From contig CAILUG010000021.1 in NCBI GenBank assembly GCA_903837345.1, positions 1 to 41,958 of the forward strand: a stretch of 41,958 bases of DNA, written 5' to 3'. The notes below the pieces were generated by a model. That model saw nothing but the letters and a program-made list of their open reading frames with translations, was not told where the DNA came from and searched no databases. The position numbers and the translations under genes are program-made. Below, in pieces: positions 24,508 to 39,824 of the stretch (position 1 is its first letter; every line of letters begins with the position of its first letter). The stretch comes from an uncultured Gammaproteobacteria bacterium. Its GTDB lineage: Bacteria; Pseudomonadota; Gammaproteobacteria; Pseudomonadales; Pseudohongiellaceae.

Positions 24508-27471
24508 ATGCAGTCAACTGCCACCGCAGCGGCCACCGCCACTCCGCTCGCCCACCCGACCTTCAGGTTCAAACGCAACCGCTTTCTGCCTACATTAAAT
24601 CTCAGTGTCGAGGAGTATGTGCATGTGGCGACCGGAGCCGTGCATTTCCACCTGGCCAGCGACAACCCGGAGAACGTCTTCCTGGTGGCATTGCGTACAG
24701 TGCCGCATGACTCCACCGGTGTCGCCCATATCCTGGAACACACTGCCTTGTGTGGCAGTCGCCGCTTCCCGGTGCGCGACCCGTTTTTCATGATGGTGCG
24801 ACGTTCACTCAATACTTTCATGAATGCGTTTACCAGCAGCGACTGGACTGCTTATCCGTTTGCCAGCCAGAACCGCAAGGACTTCAACAACCTGCTCGAG
24901 GTGTATCTCGACGCCGTATTTTTCTCGAACCTGCATGAACTCGACTTTGCGCAGGAAGGTCACCGGATGGAATTCCAGGAGCCCAACAATCCTGACAGTC
25001 CGCTCGAATACAAAGGCGTGGTGTTCAATGAAATGAAAGGCGCACTCAGTTCTGCCACCAGTTATATCTGGCAGTTGCTGACCGAGCAGTTGTTTCCCAC
25101 CACCACCTACCATTACAACAGTGGCGGCGATCCGGTACACATCCCCGAACTGAGCTATGCCGATCTGCAAGCCTTTTATAAAACCCACTATCACCCCAGC
25201 AATGCCATCTTCATGACCTATGGTGACATTCCGGCCCATGAGCACCAGGCCAAATTCGAAACCCTAGCCCTGCATGAATTCACCCGACTGGATGTGCATA
25301 TCGCAGTAGGCGATGAACACCGCTTCAAGCACCCGAAGAAAATAGAGACCACCTACCCGCTCGACGAAACCGATATTACCGACAAGACCCATATCGTGAT
25401 GGCCTGGCTGCTCGGCAAGAGTGCCAGCCTGGAAGACATGTACAAGGCACAACTGTTGAGTTCGGTGCTGATGGACAACAGTGCCAGCCCGCTGCAACAG
25501 GTGCTGGAAACCACCGACCTCGGCCGCTCTCCTTCACCTTTGAGCGGACTGGAAGATTCGCAGCGCGAGATGAGTTTCATTTGCGGCCTCGAAGGTTGTG
25601 CCGCTGACAGCACCGACAAGGTGGAAGCACTTATCCTGCAAACCCTGGAAAAAGTTGCCAGTGAAGGCGTGCCGCAGGAAAAAGTTGAAGCAGCACTGCA
25701 TGCGCTGGAACTGCATCAGCGCGAAATCAGCGGCGACTCCTATCCTTACGGTTTGCAGCTGATCCTGTCGGCGCTGTCCACAGCCACACACCGAGGCGAT
25801 CCGATCGAGCTGCTCGACATTGATCCGGTGCTGACCCGCTTCAAGCAAGCCATCAAGAACCCTGATTTCATCCCGCAGCTGGTGCGGGTATTGCTGCTGA
25901 ACAATCCGCATCGGGTAACGCTGACTGCCAGACCGGACAATACCCAGAGCGAACGTGCCAAGGCTGCTGAAGCCGGGCGCCTGGCTACCATCAAAAGCAA
26001 ACTCAGTGCTGACGACAAGGAACGCATCATCCGCCAGGCAGCTGCACTGCAAGAACGTCAGGCAGAAAAGCCCAATGCCGAATTGCTGCCGAAGGTTGAA
26101 CTTTCCGATGTGCCGGCCGACATCCAGTGGCCGGTCAAACAAACCATCGGTCTGCAGGTAAATGGCGCAAAGTTGCAGGTGGCTTTCTACCCGCAGGGCA
26201 CCAATGGCCTCAGCTATCAGCAAGTTGTGCTGGCACTTCCCAAACTGGGCGATGAGCAGCTCGAGCTGCTGCCTTACTGCACTTCCTGCATGTCGGAAGT
26301 GGGCATCGGTTCACGTTCCTATCTGGAAATCCAGGAACAGCAGGCCTCCATCAGCGGCGGACTCAGCGCCTACACCTCCATGCGCAGCACGCTGGCCAGC
26401 GAGCAGAATGTGCAAGCCTATCTGGTATTGTCGAGCAAGGCGCTCTACAGCAAGCAGACCGAGATCAGCACCCTGTTGCGTGACACTTTGCTTGATTGCC
26501 GTTTCGATGAAAGCGAACGTATCCACGAATTGATGGAACAGATACTCGGCCGTCGTGAACAAAGCATCACCCAGAGCGGTCACAGTCTGGCCATGACCGC
26601 TGCCTGCAGCCGCATGAGTCCGCTGGCAATGCTTGATCATCAATCGGGCGGGCTGGAAGGCATACGTCGCATGAAACAGCTGGTGAAAGGTCTTGAGAAC
26701 CATAACCAGCTGCAGGAATTCGCGGCACAACTGGCGGGCGTGCACAGCGCCATCATCCATGGTGAAAAACAGTTCCTGCTGGTGGCCGAAGCCAGTCAGG
26801 AAGCTGCACTGTTGGGTTCATTGGAAGCCACCTGGGCCGATGCCGCCCATATCAAAGTAAATGAATCTGCGTTCGTGCTGCCACCAGTGCGCGATATTGT
26901 GCGTGAAGCGTGGGTGACCAGTACCCAGGTCAATTTCAGTTCCATGGCGTTCCCGACCGTGTGTGGCTCGCATCCGGATGCCGCAGCACTCACCGTGCTG
27001 GCCGGCTTCCTGCGCAATGGCTATCTGCACCGCGCCATTCGCGAACAAGGTGGCGCCTACGGCGGCGGCGCCAGCCAGGACAGCGGCATGGCAGCGTTCC
27101 GTTTCTATTCCTACCGCGATCCGCGCCTGACCGAAACCCTGGACGACTACCGGCGTGCCGTCGACTGGATGCTGCAAGGCCAGCATGAATATGCGCAACT
27201 GGAAGAAGCCATCCTGGGTGTGATTTCCAGCATCGACAAGCCGGCCTCTCCAGCCGGGACCGCCAAACAAGCCTTCCACAACGAGCTGTTCGGTCGTGAC
27301 CGGTCGCACCGCGCCAGATTCAGACAGGAAGTGCTGAATGTCAGCCTGGAACAATTGAAAACAGTCACCGAGCGTTATCTGACACTGGAACAACCCAGCA
27401 TTGCTGTAGTCAGCAGCAAGGCCCGCCAGACCGAGCTGGAAAAGCTTGGGTTGCAGATACAGGTGTTGTAA
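24508..27471 (+). CDS. M16C-family zinc metalloprotease (presequence-protease/PreP-like)
   Basis: A 987-aa protein with four M16 domains in one chain, the form of PreP/cytosolic Cym1 (M16C). The inverted zinc motif HILEH (74-78; H74, E77, H78) and the distal Glu region VVFNEMKGA are in the N-terminal half. The C-terminal half has the REQGGAYGGGAS substrate-binding segment. In organelles PreP degrades free targeting peptides; bacterial homologues probably clear small peptides in the cytoplasm. No signal peptide is present. ATG at 24508 with AGGA upstream is chosen over a TTG ten codons earlier. The composite palindromic repeat begins 24 bp after its stop, before what seems to be its terminator. 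Confidence 0.9.
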   Translation: MQSTATAAATATPLAHPTFRFKRNRFLPTLNLSVEEYVHVATGAVHFHLASDNPENVFLVALRTVPHDSTGVAHILEHTALCGSRRFPVRDPFFMMVRRSLNTFMNAFTSSDWTAYPFASQNRKDFNNLLEVYLDAVFFSNLHELDFAQEGHRMEFQEPNNPDSPLEYKGVVFNEMKGALSSATSYIWQLLTEQLFPTTTYHYNSGGDPVHIPELSYADLQAFYKTHYHPSNAIFMTYGDIPAHEHQAKFETLALHEFTRLDVHIAVGDEHRFKHPKKIETTYPLDETDITDKTHIVMAWLLGKSASLEDMYKAQLLSSVLMDNSASPLQQVLETTDLGRSPSPLSGLEDSQREMSFICGLEGCAADSTDKVEALILQTLEKVASEGVPQEKVEAALHALELHQREISGDSYPYGLQLILSALSTATHRGDPIELLDIDPVLTRFKQAIKNPDFIPQLVRVLLLNNPHRVTLTARPDNTQSERAKAAEAGRLATIKSKLSADDKERIIRQAAALQERQAEKPNAELLPKVELSDVPADIQWPVKQTIGLQVNGAKLQVAFYPQGTNGLSYQQVVLALPKLGDEQLELLPYCTSCMSEVGIGSRSYLEIQEQQASISGGLSAYTSMRSTLASEQNVQAYLVLSSKALYSKQTEISTLLRDTLLDCRFDESERIHELMEQILGRREQSITQSGHSLAMTAACSRMSPLAMLDHQSGGLEGIRRMKQLVKGLENHNQLQEFAAQLAGVHSAIIHGEKQFLLVAEASQEAALLGSLEATWADAAHIKVNESAFVLPPVRDIVREAWVTSTQVNFSSMAFPTVCGSHPDAAALTVLAGFLRNGYLHRAIREQGGAYGGGASQDSGMAAFRFYSYRDPRLTETLDDYRRAVDWMLQGQHEYAQLEEAILGVISSIDKPASPAGTAKQAFHNELFGRDRSHRARFRQEVLNVSLEQLKTVTERYLTLEQPSIAVVSSKARQTELEKLGLQIQVL

Positions 27472-27494
27472 CAGCTGCCCTGGGTACAACTCAC

Positions 27495-27606
27495 AGTCTT
27501 GGCCAGATAAGTCCTTCTGAAACACGCCACGAGTACATCCCTGTAGGCTCGGCTTCGGCCATCCATGGCCTCAGACGGTTTCAGAAGGACTTATCTGACC
27601 AAGACT
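27495..27606. repeat. Element I: 112-bp inverted repeat with 29-bp arms
   Basis: The arms 27495-27523 and 27578-27606 are inverted copies with one mismatch (they start AGTCTTGGCCAGATAAGTCC on the left). The centre holds two smaller dyads, TACA-TCCC-TGTA (27534-27545) and GGCCAT-CC-ATGGCC (27557-27570). The centre (27533-27570) is related to the centre of element II. No coding potential is seen. The shape is that of a MITE or large palindromic unit lying after the 3' end of a gene. Confidence 0.85.
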
Positions 27607-27695
27607 CTCAAGTTCTGCGCGTAATTCCTTGTTTCAAAATGAATACAAGTGAATCTTCACTGCCGCTTCCTCTTACACAAACTGCACTTGGAAGA

Positions 27696-27799
27696 GGGCT
27701 TCTCCCTGAAGATGGAGGGGACCTCTGCGGCCAGGGATGGCCGCAGGGAGCTACAGGGATGTATTCATGCGTGTCCCCGTAATCTTCAGGGAGAAGCCC
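27696..27799. repeat. Element II, copy A: 104-bp multi-stem palindromic element
   Basis: Perfect 18-bp outer arms (27696-27713 and 27782-27799; GGGCTTCTCCCTGAAGAT and its complement) enclose GGGGAC/GTCCCC (27717 and 27773). Inside are two hairpins: CTGCGGCCA/TGGCCGCAG (27725-27746) and TACA-GGGA-TGTA (27752-27763). This gives a cruciform or cloverleaf-like fold. It recurs in reverse orientation at 41782-41885 with five differences in 104 bases by hand alignment. The flanks also match between copies, so the mobile or duplicated unit is larger than the hairpin. Confidence 0.9.
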
Positions 27800-28037
27800 G
27801 ACTGCACTGAGTGTTGAAAAACCTGCTCCGCACAGGAACTTTTTCAGCGAGAGGAACACTAAGGTTGCAGGCAGGGCCTGTGGCCTTTGAACCCTGCCGC
27901 GCTGGTTTTGAAAGCCCACCCCATGAATACATGGAGTGGGCTTTCTTTTATATGAATCGGCACATGTTCTGCTGGGGAATATATTTCGCAGAACAGGGGG
28001 AACAGCTTCGAATGCAGGGGCGCTGGTCTGGCTGTGC
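27800..28037. other. Non-coding stretch between the repeats and djlA
   Basis: Together with the repeats this is part of a 566-bp gap without genes (27472-28037). The first 25 bp still match the flank of repeat copy B. Then come a hairpin GGCAGGG/CCCTGCC (about 27871-27899), the terminator at 27910, and a further dyad TGTTCTGC-N15-GCAGAACA (27965-27995). A 76-codon open frame crosses the terminator and has no protein-like features. No promoter could be recognised, so a small RNA is possible but not supported. Confidence 0.5.
27910..27949 (+). terminator. Intrinsic terminator, probably of the M16C protease gene
   Basis: GAAAGCCCAC pairs with GTGGGCTTTC, extended inward by CCATG/CATGG around an AATA loop, and is followed by TTTTATAT. 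It is a strong rho-independent terminator on the plus strand. The only plus-strand gene upstream ends 438 bp earlier, with the palindromic repeats between. On the minus strand the stem is followed by AAAACC, so it would not end djlA transcripts well. Confidence 0.8.
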
Positions 28038-30931
<2,894 letters not shown>

Positions 30932-32731
30932 TTACTTCTTGGCCAGCAGGGACAGCTCGAAATCACGGATGCGCTGGCGGCAGTGTTCGACGGTCTGGCG
31001 GGTCAGCACACTGCGCCGCTCGTCTTTGAGAACGCCATCAAGAGCCTGCTTTACCGCATTGGCGGTGGCCAGCATTTGCTCGAAGGCTTTCATGTTGCCG
31101 TGACGATTGGGCAGTTGCACAAAGAAACTGATGCCGGGGGTGGCAAACTCTTCAATCGCATTCAGCGAGAAGGTGCCAGGCTTCACCATGTTGGCCATGC
31201 TGAACATCACCGGACCCGTGCCGTCCGGCTCGGTGTGGCGATGGAAAATATTCATCTTGCCGAGTCGCAGCCCGAAATGCTGCAACACTGGCACCAGCTC
31301 ATCGCCATAGAAATAATTGCCGGGTTTGGCCATCACGTTGACGATGACCACTTCCTGTGGCCCAGTCGGTTCCGGGGCCACCTGCTCATGATTGCCGACT
31401 TCCTGGAACAATTCACCCTGGGCAATTTTGACGATCGGGGCTTTGACAGTTTTTGCTGTCTTGCCAGTCATGGATTGCCAGAAGCTGGGTTTGTTTTCCC
31501 TGGCCGGGTCGGCTGCTTTGGGTGCGGCCAGAGGCTCAGGCGGCGCAGTTGGAGGCGTAGTTGGAGAAGTAGTTGGAAACGTAGTTGGCTGCGCCGCTGG
31601 CATCCGCTCTGCCACCATGTTCACCGGAGCAACCGGCATAACCTTTGGTTCAATCCGCGCCGGTTTTGATTCAACAGCAGGAATAACCACCGCCGCTACC
31701 GGCGGCGCGTCCTGCTGGGTGACACTTTGATTGCGCCAGGCCCTGATCTCTTCCTGCTCCTTGTCGAGGAACTCGTCCATTACATCTTCACTGAGTGAGG
31801 CAGTAAATTCCTCGGACGTTTCCACTTCTTCACCTTGCGCCTCACCGAAGCCTGGCTCTATGCGCGGGGCCTCGGGTTCCTGGTGACGCTGGAATTTGCG
31901 GGTTGCCAGCTTGTAGGCATTTTCCAGCAAGGCGGGTTCGTTCTCGTAAAAGTTTTCGTCTTCATAAGGATCGTATTCTTCTTCATCCTCATAGCCGGCA
32001 TCACCCTCACCATGGCCAGACAGTTCTTCACCCGGCTGATTGTTGGCAGCTTCGGCAGCGGCTGCATGAACTTCTCTTGCATGTTGTTCAGCATTTTCGT
32101 CTTCGAATTCACCATCAAATTCTTCCGGAAATTCTTCACTCAATTCATCTTCATCAGACAGCGGATCCCGGGTAGCAGCAAGGAATTCATCGGCCTGGTC
32201 ATCGCCATCGGTATCATCTAGTGCACAGTCGCCGGAGGCGGCTCCCGCGGCCGGGCCAGCAGCGGCGGCTGCCGGTTCGTGGAATTCCCCGTCGAGCCCT
32301 GCCATCACTTCCGGCGGCAACTCTTCGTCGGCGAAAGGGGCCGCGGATTCCTGTGCTTGCGTTTCAGCAGTCACAAACACATTGGCGTGTTCTATTTCCG
32401 TTTCGGCAATCTCAAGCGGATCCATCAGCACCGGCACATTGGCGGGCTCAGGTTCGGGCTCGTTCTGGCGAATCTTGTCACGACCGTCTTTCAGCTGGTA
32501 ACGCCTGCGTGGAATCACCGGCTCGGTTTCGCGCGGCAGCGTGCGGGCACGGCCATTGGGGAGTTCGGAATTCGGCAACAGGTCGAGATCGATGTCTGCC
32601 TGGGGAATGTTGCGCTCAAGCTTCACAATCACCCGGTTGCGGCGATCGCTCCACTTTCGGTAAAAGCCATGCACTATCACCAGCGCAATGGCGATGACAG
32701 TTGCATAGACTAAACCGGTGAGCAAATCCAT
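30932..32731 (-). CDS. zipA: Cell division protein ZipA with a greatly extended acidic linker
   Basis: A 599-aa protein, against about 290-330 for usual ZipA. One N-terminal membrane segment (about 4-24) is followed by the basic FYRKWSDRRNR. A long disordered linker (about 50-450) is very rich in Glu, Asp, Ala and Pro. The C-terminal FtsZ-binding domain (about 460-595) is recognisable from VVIVNVMAKPGNYFYGDELV, LGKMNIFHRH and PGTFSLNAIEEFATPGISFF. ZipA tethers FtsZ to the inner membrane at the division ring. The place between smc and ligA is the conserved one. The linker holds a Thr-Pro repeat coded by a 12-bp tandem repeat. The ribosome-binding site is weak; it starts 15 bp after smc. Confidence 0.93.
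   Translation of the reverse strand: MDLLTGLVYATVIAIALVIVHGFYRKWSDRRNRVIVKLERNIPQADIDLDLLPNSELPNGRARTLPRETEPVIPRRRYQLKDGRDKIRQNEPEPEPANVPVLMDPLEIAETEIEHANVFVTAETQAQESAAPFADEELPPEVMAGLDGEFHEPAAAAAGPAAGAASGDCALDDTDGDDQADEFLAATRDPLSDEDELSEEFPEEFDGEFEDENAEQHAREVHAAAAEAANNQPGEELSGHGEGDAGYEDEEEYDPYEDENFYENEPALLENAYKLATRKFQRHQEPEAPRIEPGFGEAQGEEVETSEEFTASLSEDVMDEFLDKEQEEIRAWRNQSVTQQDAPPVAAVVIPAVESKPARIEPKVMPVAPVNMVAERMPAAQPTTFPTTSPTTPPTAPPEPLAAPKAADPARENKPSFWQSMTGKTAKTVKAPIVKIAQGELFQEVGNHEQVAPEPTGPQEVVIVNVMAKPGNYFYGDELVPVLQHFGLRLGKMNIFHRHTEPDGTGPVMFSMANMVKPGTFSLNAIEEFATPGISFFVQLPNRHGNMKAFEQMLATANAVKQALDGVLKDERRSVLTRQTVEHCRQRIRDFELSLLAKK
31545..31592. repeat. Four 12-bp tandem repeats inside zipA
   Basis: The units GCAGTTGGAGGC, GTAGTTGGAGAA, GTAGTTGGAAAC and GTAGTTGGCTGC stand head to tail. 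On the coding strand they give four-residue Pro-Thr-Thr type units (PTTFPTTSPTTPPTAPP region). As 12 is a multiple of 3, copy-number change would keep the frame. This may be one route by which the linker grew. Confidence 0.85.
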
Positions 32732-32746
32732 ACGATCGCAACCCGC

Positions 32747-36262
<3,516 letters not shown>

Positions 36263-36401
36263 TGGCTGCGAATTTCCTGGAGTGTAGGGGGCCCAAAACT
36301 GCCAGCAAGACTAGCAGATAAAACCGGTGAACTCAGCAATAAATTTGGACGCCGACGGGGCTGCTGCCTGCGCCGGCCAGCGACCGGCAACCTGAGCCGG
36401 A

Positions 36402-37649
<1,248 letters not shown>

Positions 37650-37698
37650 TCACCTGGCTCGTGCATAATCCCGCCACTAGCCACCTCGAAACTTTCAC

Positions 37699-38433
37699 TT
37701 GAACAAACCGGTTTTCATACTGATCCACGGCGCCTGGCACGATGCCCGCTGCTGGCAACTGCTCGCGCCCTTGCTGGAACAGGCCGGGCACCAGGTCATT
37801 GCCGCGGATTTGCCCGGGCACGGCCAGAGCCCATTGCCGGCCATGCGCTCGACCATGAAAACCTATACCGATTCCGTCAGGACCCTCCTGGATGGGTGCA
37901 GTGAACCGGCGATCCTGCTCGGCCACAGCATGGCCGGCATGATCATTACTGCGGTTGCTGCCTGCATGCCGGAAAAAATCCACAAGCTGGTTTATCTGTG
38001 CGCCTATCTGCCACAAAGCGGCGACAGTGTATTCTCGCTGATCGCCCGCAATCGCGGCCATGAACCACTCTGCCCGATAGAGCTGGCACTGACCATGAGC
38101 GATGACAAACGCACCTGCACCATCGACCCCGACTCCATCATCCCGCTGTTCTATCCGGCAACACCGGCTGCACTGGCCCGGCAAGCACTGCAACAATTCG
38201 GCATCCAGGGCAGCTTGCCACTGGCCGCTGAAGTGAAATTTGAACAGTCCAGACTCCAGGGACTTGATCGTCACTACATCCTGTGCAGCAAAGACAAGGT
38301 GATCCCGCTGCACCATCAGCTTCGCATGTTGTCGGCCCAGCCGGATTGCCAAACCAGCGAACTTTGTGCCGATCACAGCCCTTTCTACAGCATGCCAGCC
38401 GAGTTGGCTGCCCGGCTATTGACGCTGGCATAG
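37699..38433 (+). CDS. Alpha/beta-fold hydrolase (esterase-like)
   Basis: About 244 aa. The catalytic triad can be read: nucleophile Ser in LLGHSMAGM, Asp in ILCSKDKVIPL and His in LCADHSPF. The oxyanion segment LIHGAWHDARCW near the N-terminus is typical of the plant methylesterase / salicylic-acid-binding esterase-like group (EstC). A carboxyl ester of an aromatic acid is therefore a possible substrate, and release of 4-hydroxybenzoate would fit the divergent pobA, but this is inference. The only start that keeps the first strand is a TTG at 37699, with no clear ribosome-binding site and an in-frame stop at 37678-37680. No signal peptide is seen. Confidence 0.78.
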   Translation: MNKPVFILIHGAWHDARCWQLLAPLLEQAGHQVIAADLPGHGQSPLPAMRSTMKTYTDSVRTLLDGCSEPAILLGHSMAGMIITAVAACMPEKIHKLVYLCAYLPQSGDSVFSLIARNRGHEPLCPIELALTMSDDKRTCTIDPDSIIPLFYPATPAALARQALQQFGIQGSLPLAAEVKFEQSRLQGLDRHYILCSKDKVIPLHHQLRMLSAQPDCQTSELCADHSPFYSMPAELAARLLTLA

Positions 38434-38512
38434 CGCTGAACTCCGCCTCGCTCTCCGCCTGAAAACTGCGCCTTCAGGGTTGGTGAACAAAACCACTTCT
38501 TGGCTTTCACTC

Positions 38513-38540
38513 TTGCCAGCCGGCTTTCAAAACATAAATT
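38513..38540 (+). promoter_or_regulatory. Candidate promoter of the small exported protein
   Basis: TTGCCA (5 of 6), a 16-bp spacer and TAAATT (4 of 6) are followed by a 40-bp AT-rich tract. The leader to the ATG at 38655 would be a little over 100 bases. The rest of this 221-bp gap (38434-38654) shows nothing else clear. Confidence 0.35.
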
Positions 38541-38654
38541 TTTTATTACAACTATCTGTATTTAAAGAAAATAACAAACTGGCATGGGCGTTGCTATCTG
38601 TTACTTGTGCTTTTCAGGAACCGTGTTTTTAACCAACTTTTCAAGGAGCCCGAT

Positions 38655-38969
38655 ATGAAAACACTCAGCGCCATTTTTTCAATTGCTGCCATTACCCTCT
38701 GCTGCAGCACTGCCGCTTTGGCAGCACAGAATACCCCTGCACCGGCTGCTGCGGCTGCCCAAGAGGGATGTGAGGAACTGATCATCACCGCCCGGCGCCC
38801 AACGGTATTGCCAGTGCTGAGTATTGCAGATCGCAACGCCTTGTCGGCCAGCATCAAACTGGAGACCAGCAAGGAAATCCGCCAGTCCATCGAGCAGTTC
38901 ATAAAGGTGAACCAGGTCAAGACTGCGATGCACAGTGCCAAGGCAGAGGCGCTGCAAGCCAGTCTTTAA
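38655..38969 (+). CDS. Small exported protein with a TonB-box-like motif, unknown function
   Basis: 104 aa. A signal peptide (hydrophobic 5-22, cut near ALA-AQ) is followed by an Ala-Pro spacer and then CEELIITARRP (39-49). That motif is like the EEIVVTARR stretch that begins many TonB-dependent receptors. No plug or barrel follows, only about 55 residues predicted helical by their pattern (LETSKEIRQSIEQFIKVNQV). AAGGAG before the ATG at 38655 is strong support for the start. It lies 57 bp before a lipoprotein gene on the same strand and could be co-transcribed. I do not recognise the family; the motif resemblance may be chance. Confidence 0.7.
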   Translation: MKTLSAIFSIAAITLCCSTAALAAQNTPAPAAAAAQEGCEELIITARRPTVLPVLSIADRNALSASIKLETSKEIRQSIEQFIKVNQVKTAMHSAKAEALQASL

Positions 38970-39026
38970 GAAAGCTCTCCCATGTTAGACTCCTGCCGTG
39001 AATCCAGGTTTTCAGCAGGAGCCAAC

Positions 39027-39779
39027 ATGCAAATTTACGTCTTTAAATCCCTGGTGGGCTGCACCGCCTTGTCAGCAATGCTCATGCTTGGCAGTTGCAG
39101 CCAGGCCGGTGACAACACCGCCAGCGCAGAGCAACTTGTCGCGCTGACCGCGCGGGTTACTTCACTTGAGAACAGCCTTGCTTCCGGCAAGAGCAGACTG
39201 GAATATCTGGAAGACATCAACGCCATCCAGAAATTGCAGGCCCGGTATCTGCACTCACTGTTCACCCAGCGCTATGAAAAAATACCGGCATTGTTTGCAC
39301 TGGACCGTGCCGATGTATCAGTCGAATTTTCCGACAGTGGTGTTTATCGCGGTGGTGACAGCGTGCGCGGTCTCTACAAAGCCTTTGAAGCTACGCGCAA
39401 TGCCCCGGGATTTTTCCTGATGCATCTGGCGGTTGATCCCTATATTGAAATTGCCAAAGATGGCCTCAGTGCCAAGGCCCACTGGCTGTCACCAGGGGTT
39501 TCCAACAGCGCCAGGAATGGCAGCTCGTGGATATGGGGCCCTTATTACGTGGATTATGTGAAAGAAGCCGGCGAGTGGAAAATCATACACTCGAATCTGG
39601 CACCGTTGTTCCGTAATCCCTATGCCTACAGCTGGAATGACGCCCCCAACCATGGCAGCGTCAACGGCCAGCTGAGCGTGAAACCGGACGAACCTAGCAC
39701 GCTGTATCGTCCGTTCAACGAGGTGAAAAAGGAACCCAACATGTTCCGCAACAACCCGGAGTTGCCGGAACCCTACTGA
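39027..39779 (+). CDS. NTF2/SnoaL-like lipoprotein
   Basis: 250 aa. The leader ends in the lipobox LGSC (lipid on C24), then a short coiled coil (LVALTARVTSLENSL, about 38-60). An NTF2-like (SnoaL) domain follows, from EDINAIQKLQARYLHSLFTQ through GEWKIIHSNLAPLF. The DINAIQKLQARY opening is typical of secreted SnoaL_4-type proteins whose role is mostly unknown; some relatives are cyclases or isomerases acting on small hydrophobic ligands. AGCAGGAG precedes the ATG. The C-terminal 45 residues are rich in Pro and Asn, with no known motif. It is convergent with the VOC gene, 45 bp apart. Confidence 0.75.
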   Translation: MQIYVFKSLVGCTALSAMLMLGSCSQAGDNTASAEQLVALTARVTSLENSLASGKSRLEYLEDINAIQKLQARYLHSLFTQRYEKIPALFALDRADVSVEFSDSGVYRGGDSVRGLYKAFEATRNAPGFFLMHLAVDPYIEIAKDGLSAKAHWLSPGVSNSARNGSSWIWGPYYVDYVKEAGEWKIIHSNLAPLFRNPYAYSWNDAPNHGSVNGQLSVKPDEPSTLYRPFNEVKKEPNMFRNNPELPEPY

Positions 39780-39824
39780 TAACGGCAGTCCGGGCGGCAC
39801 TGCAGAATATTTTGTGCTGCCGTC

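Noticed and set aside
27495-27799. CRISPR array or tRNA-like gene in the palindromic region
   Set aside because: There are no regularly spaced direct repeats, and the cloverleaf-like fold has no anticodon arm, T-loop or CCA pattern.
27800-27949. Possible small RNA between the repeats and the terminator
   Set aside because: Hairpins and a terminator are present, but no promoter could be found; read-through from the protease gene explains the terminator better.
36263-36401. Terminator after pobA (GCCGG/CCGGC dyad)
   Set aside because: The stem is only 5 bp and no T-run follows it; smc promoter boxes in the same gap were also too poor to report.
39780-39824. Terminator between the NTF2-like lipoprotein and the VOC gene
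   Set aside because: GGCGGCAC and GTGCTGCC could pair with one G-U, but there is no T-run in either direction, so it is too weak to call.
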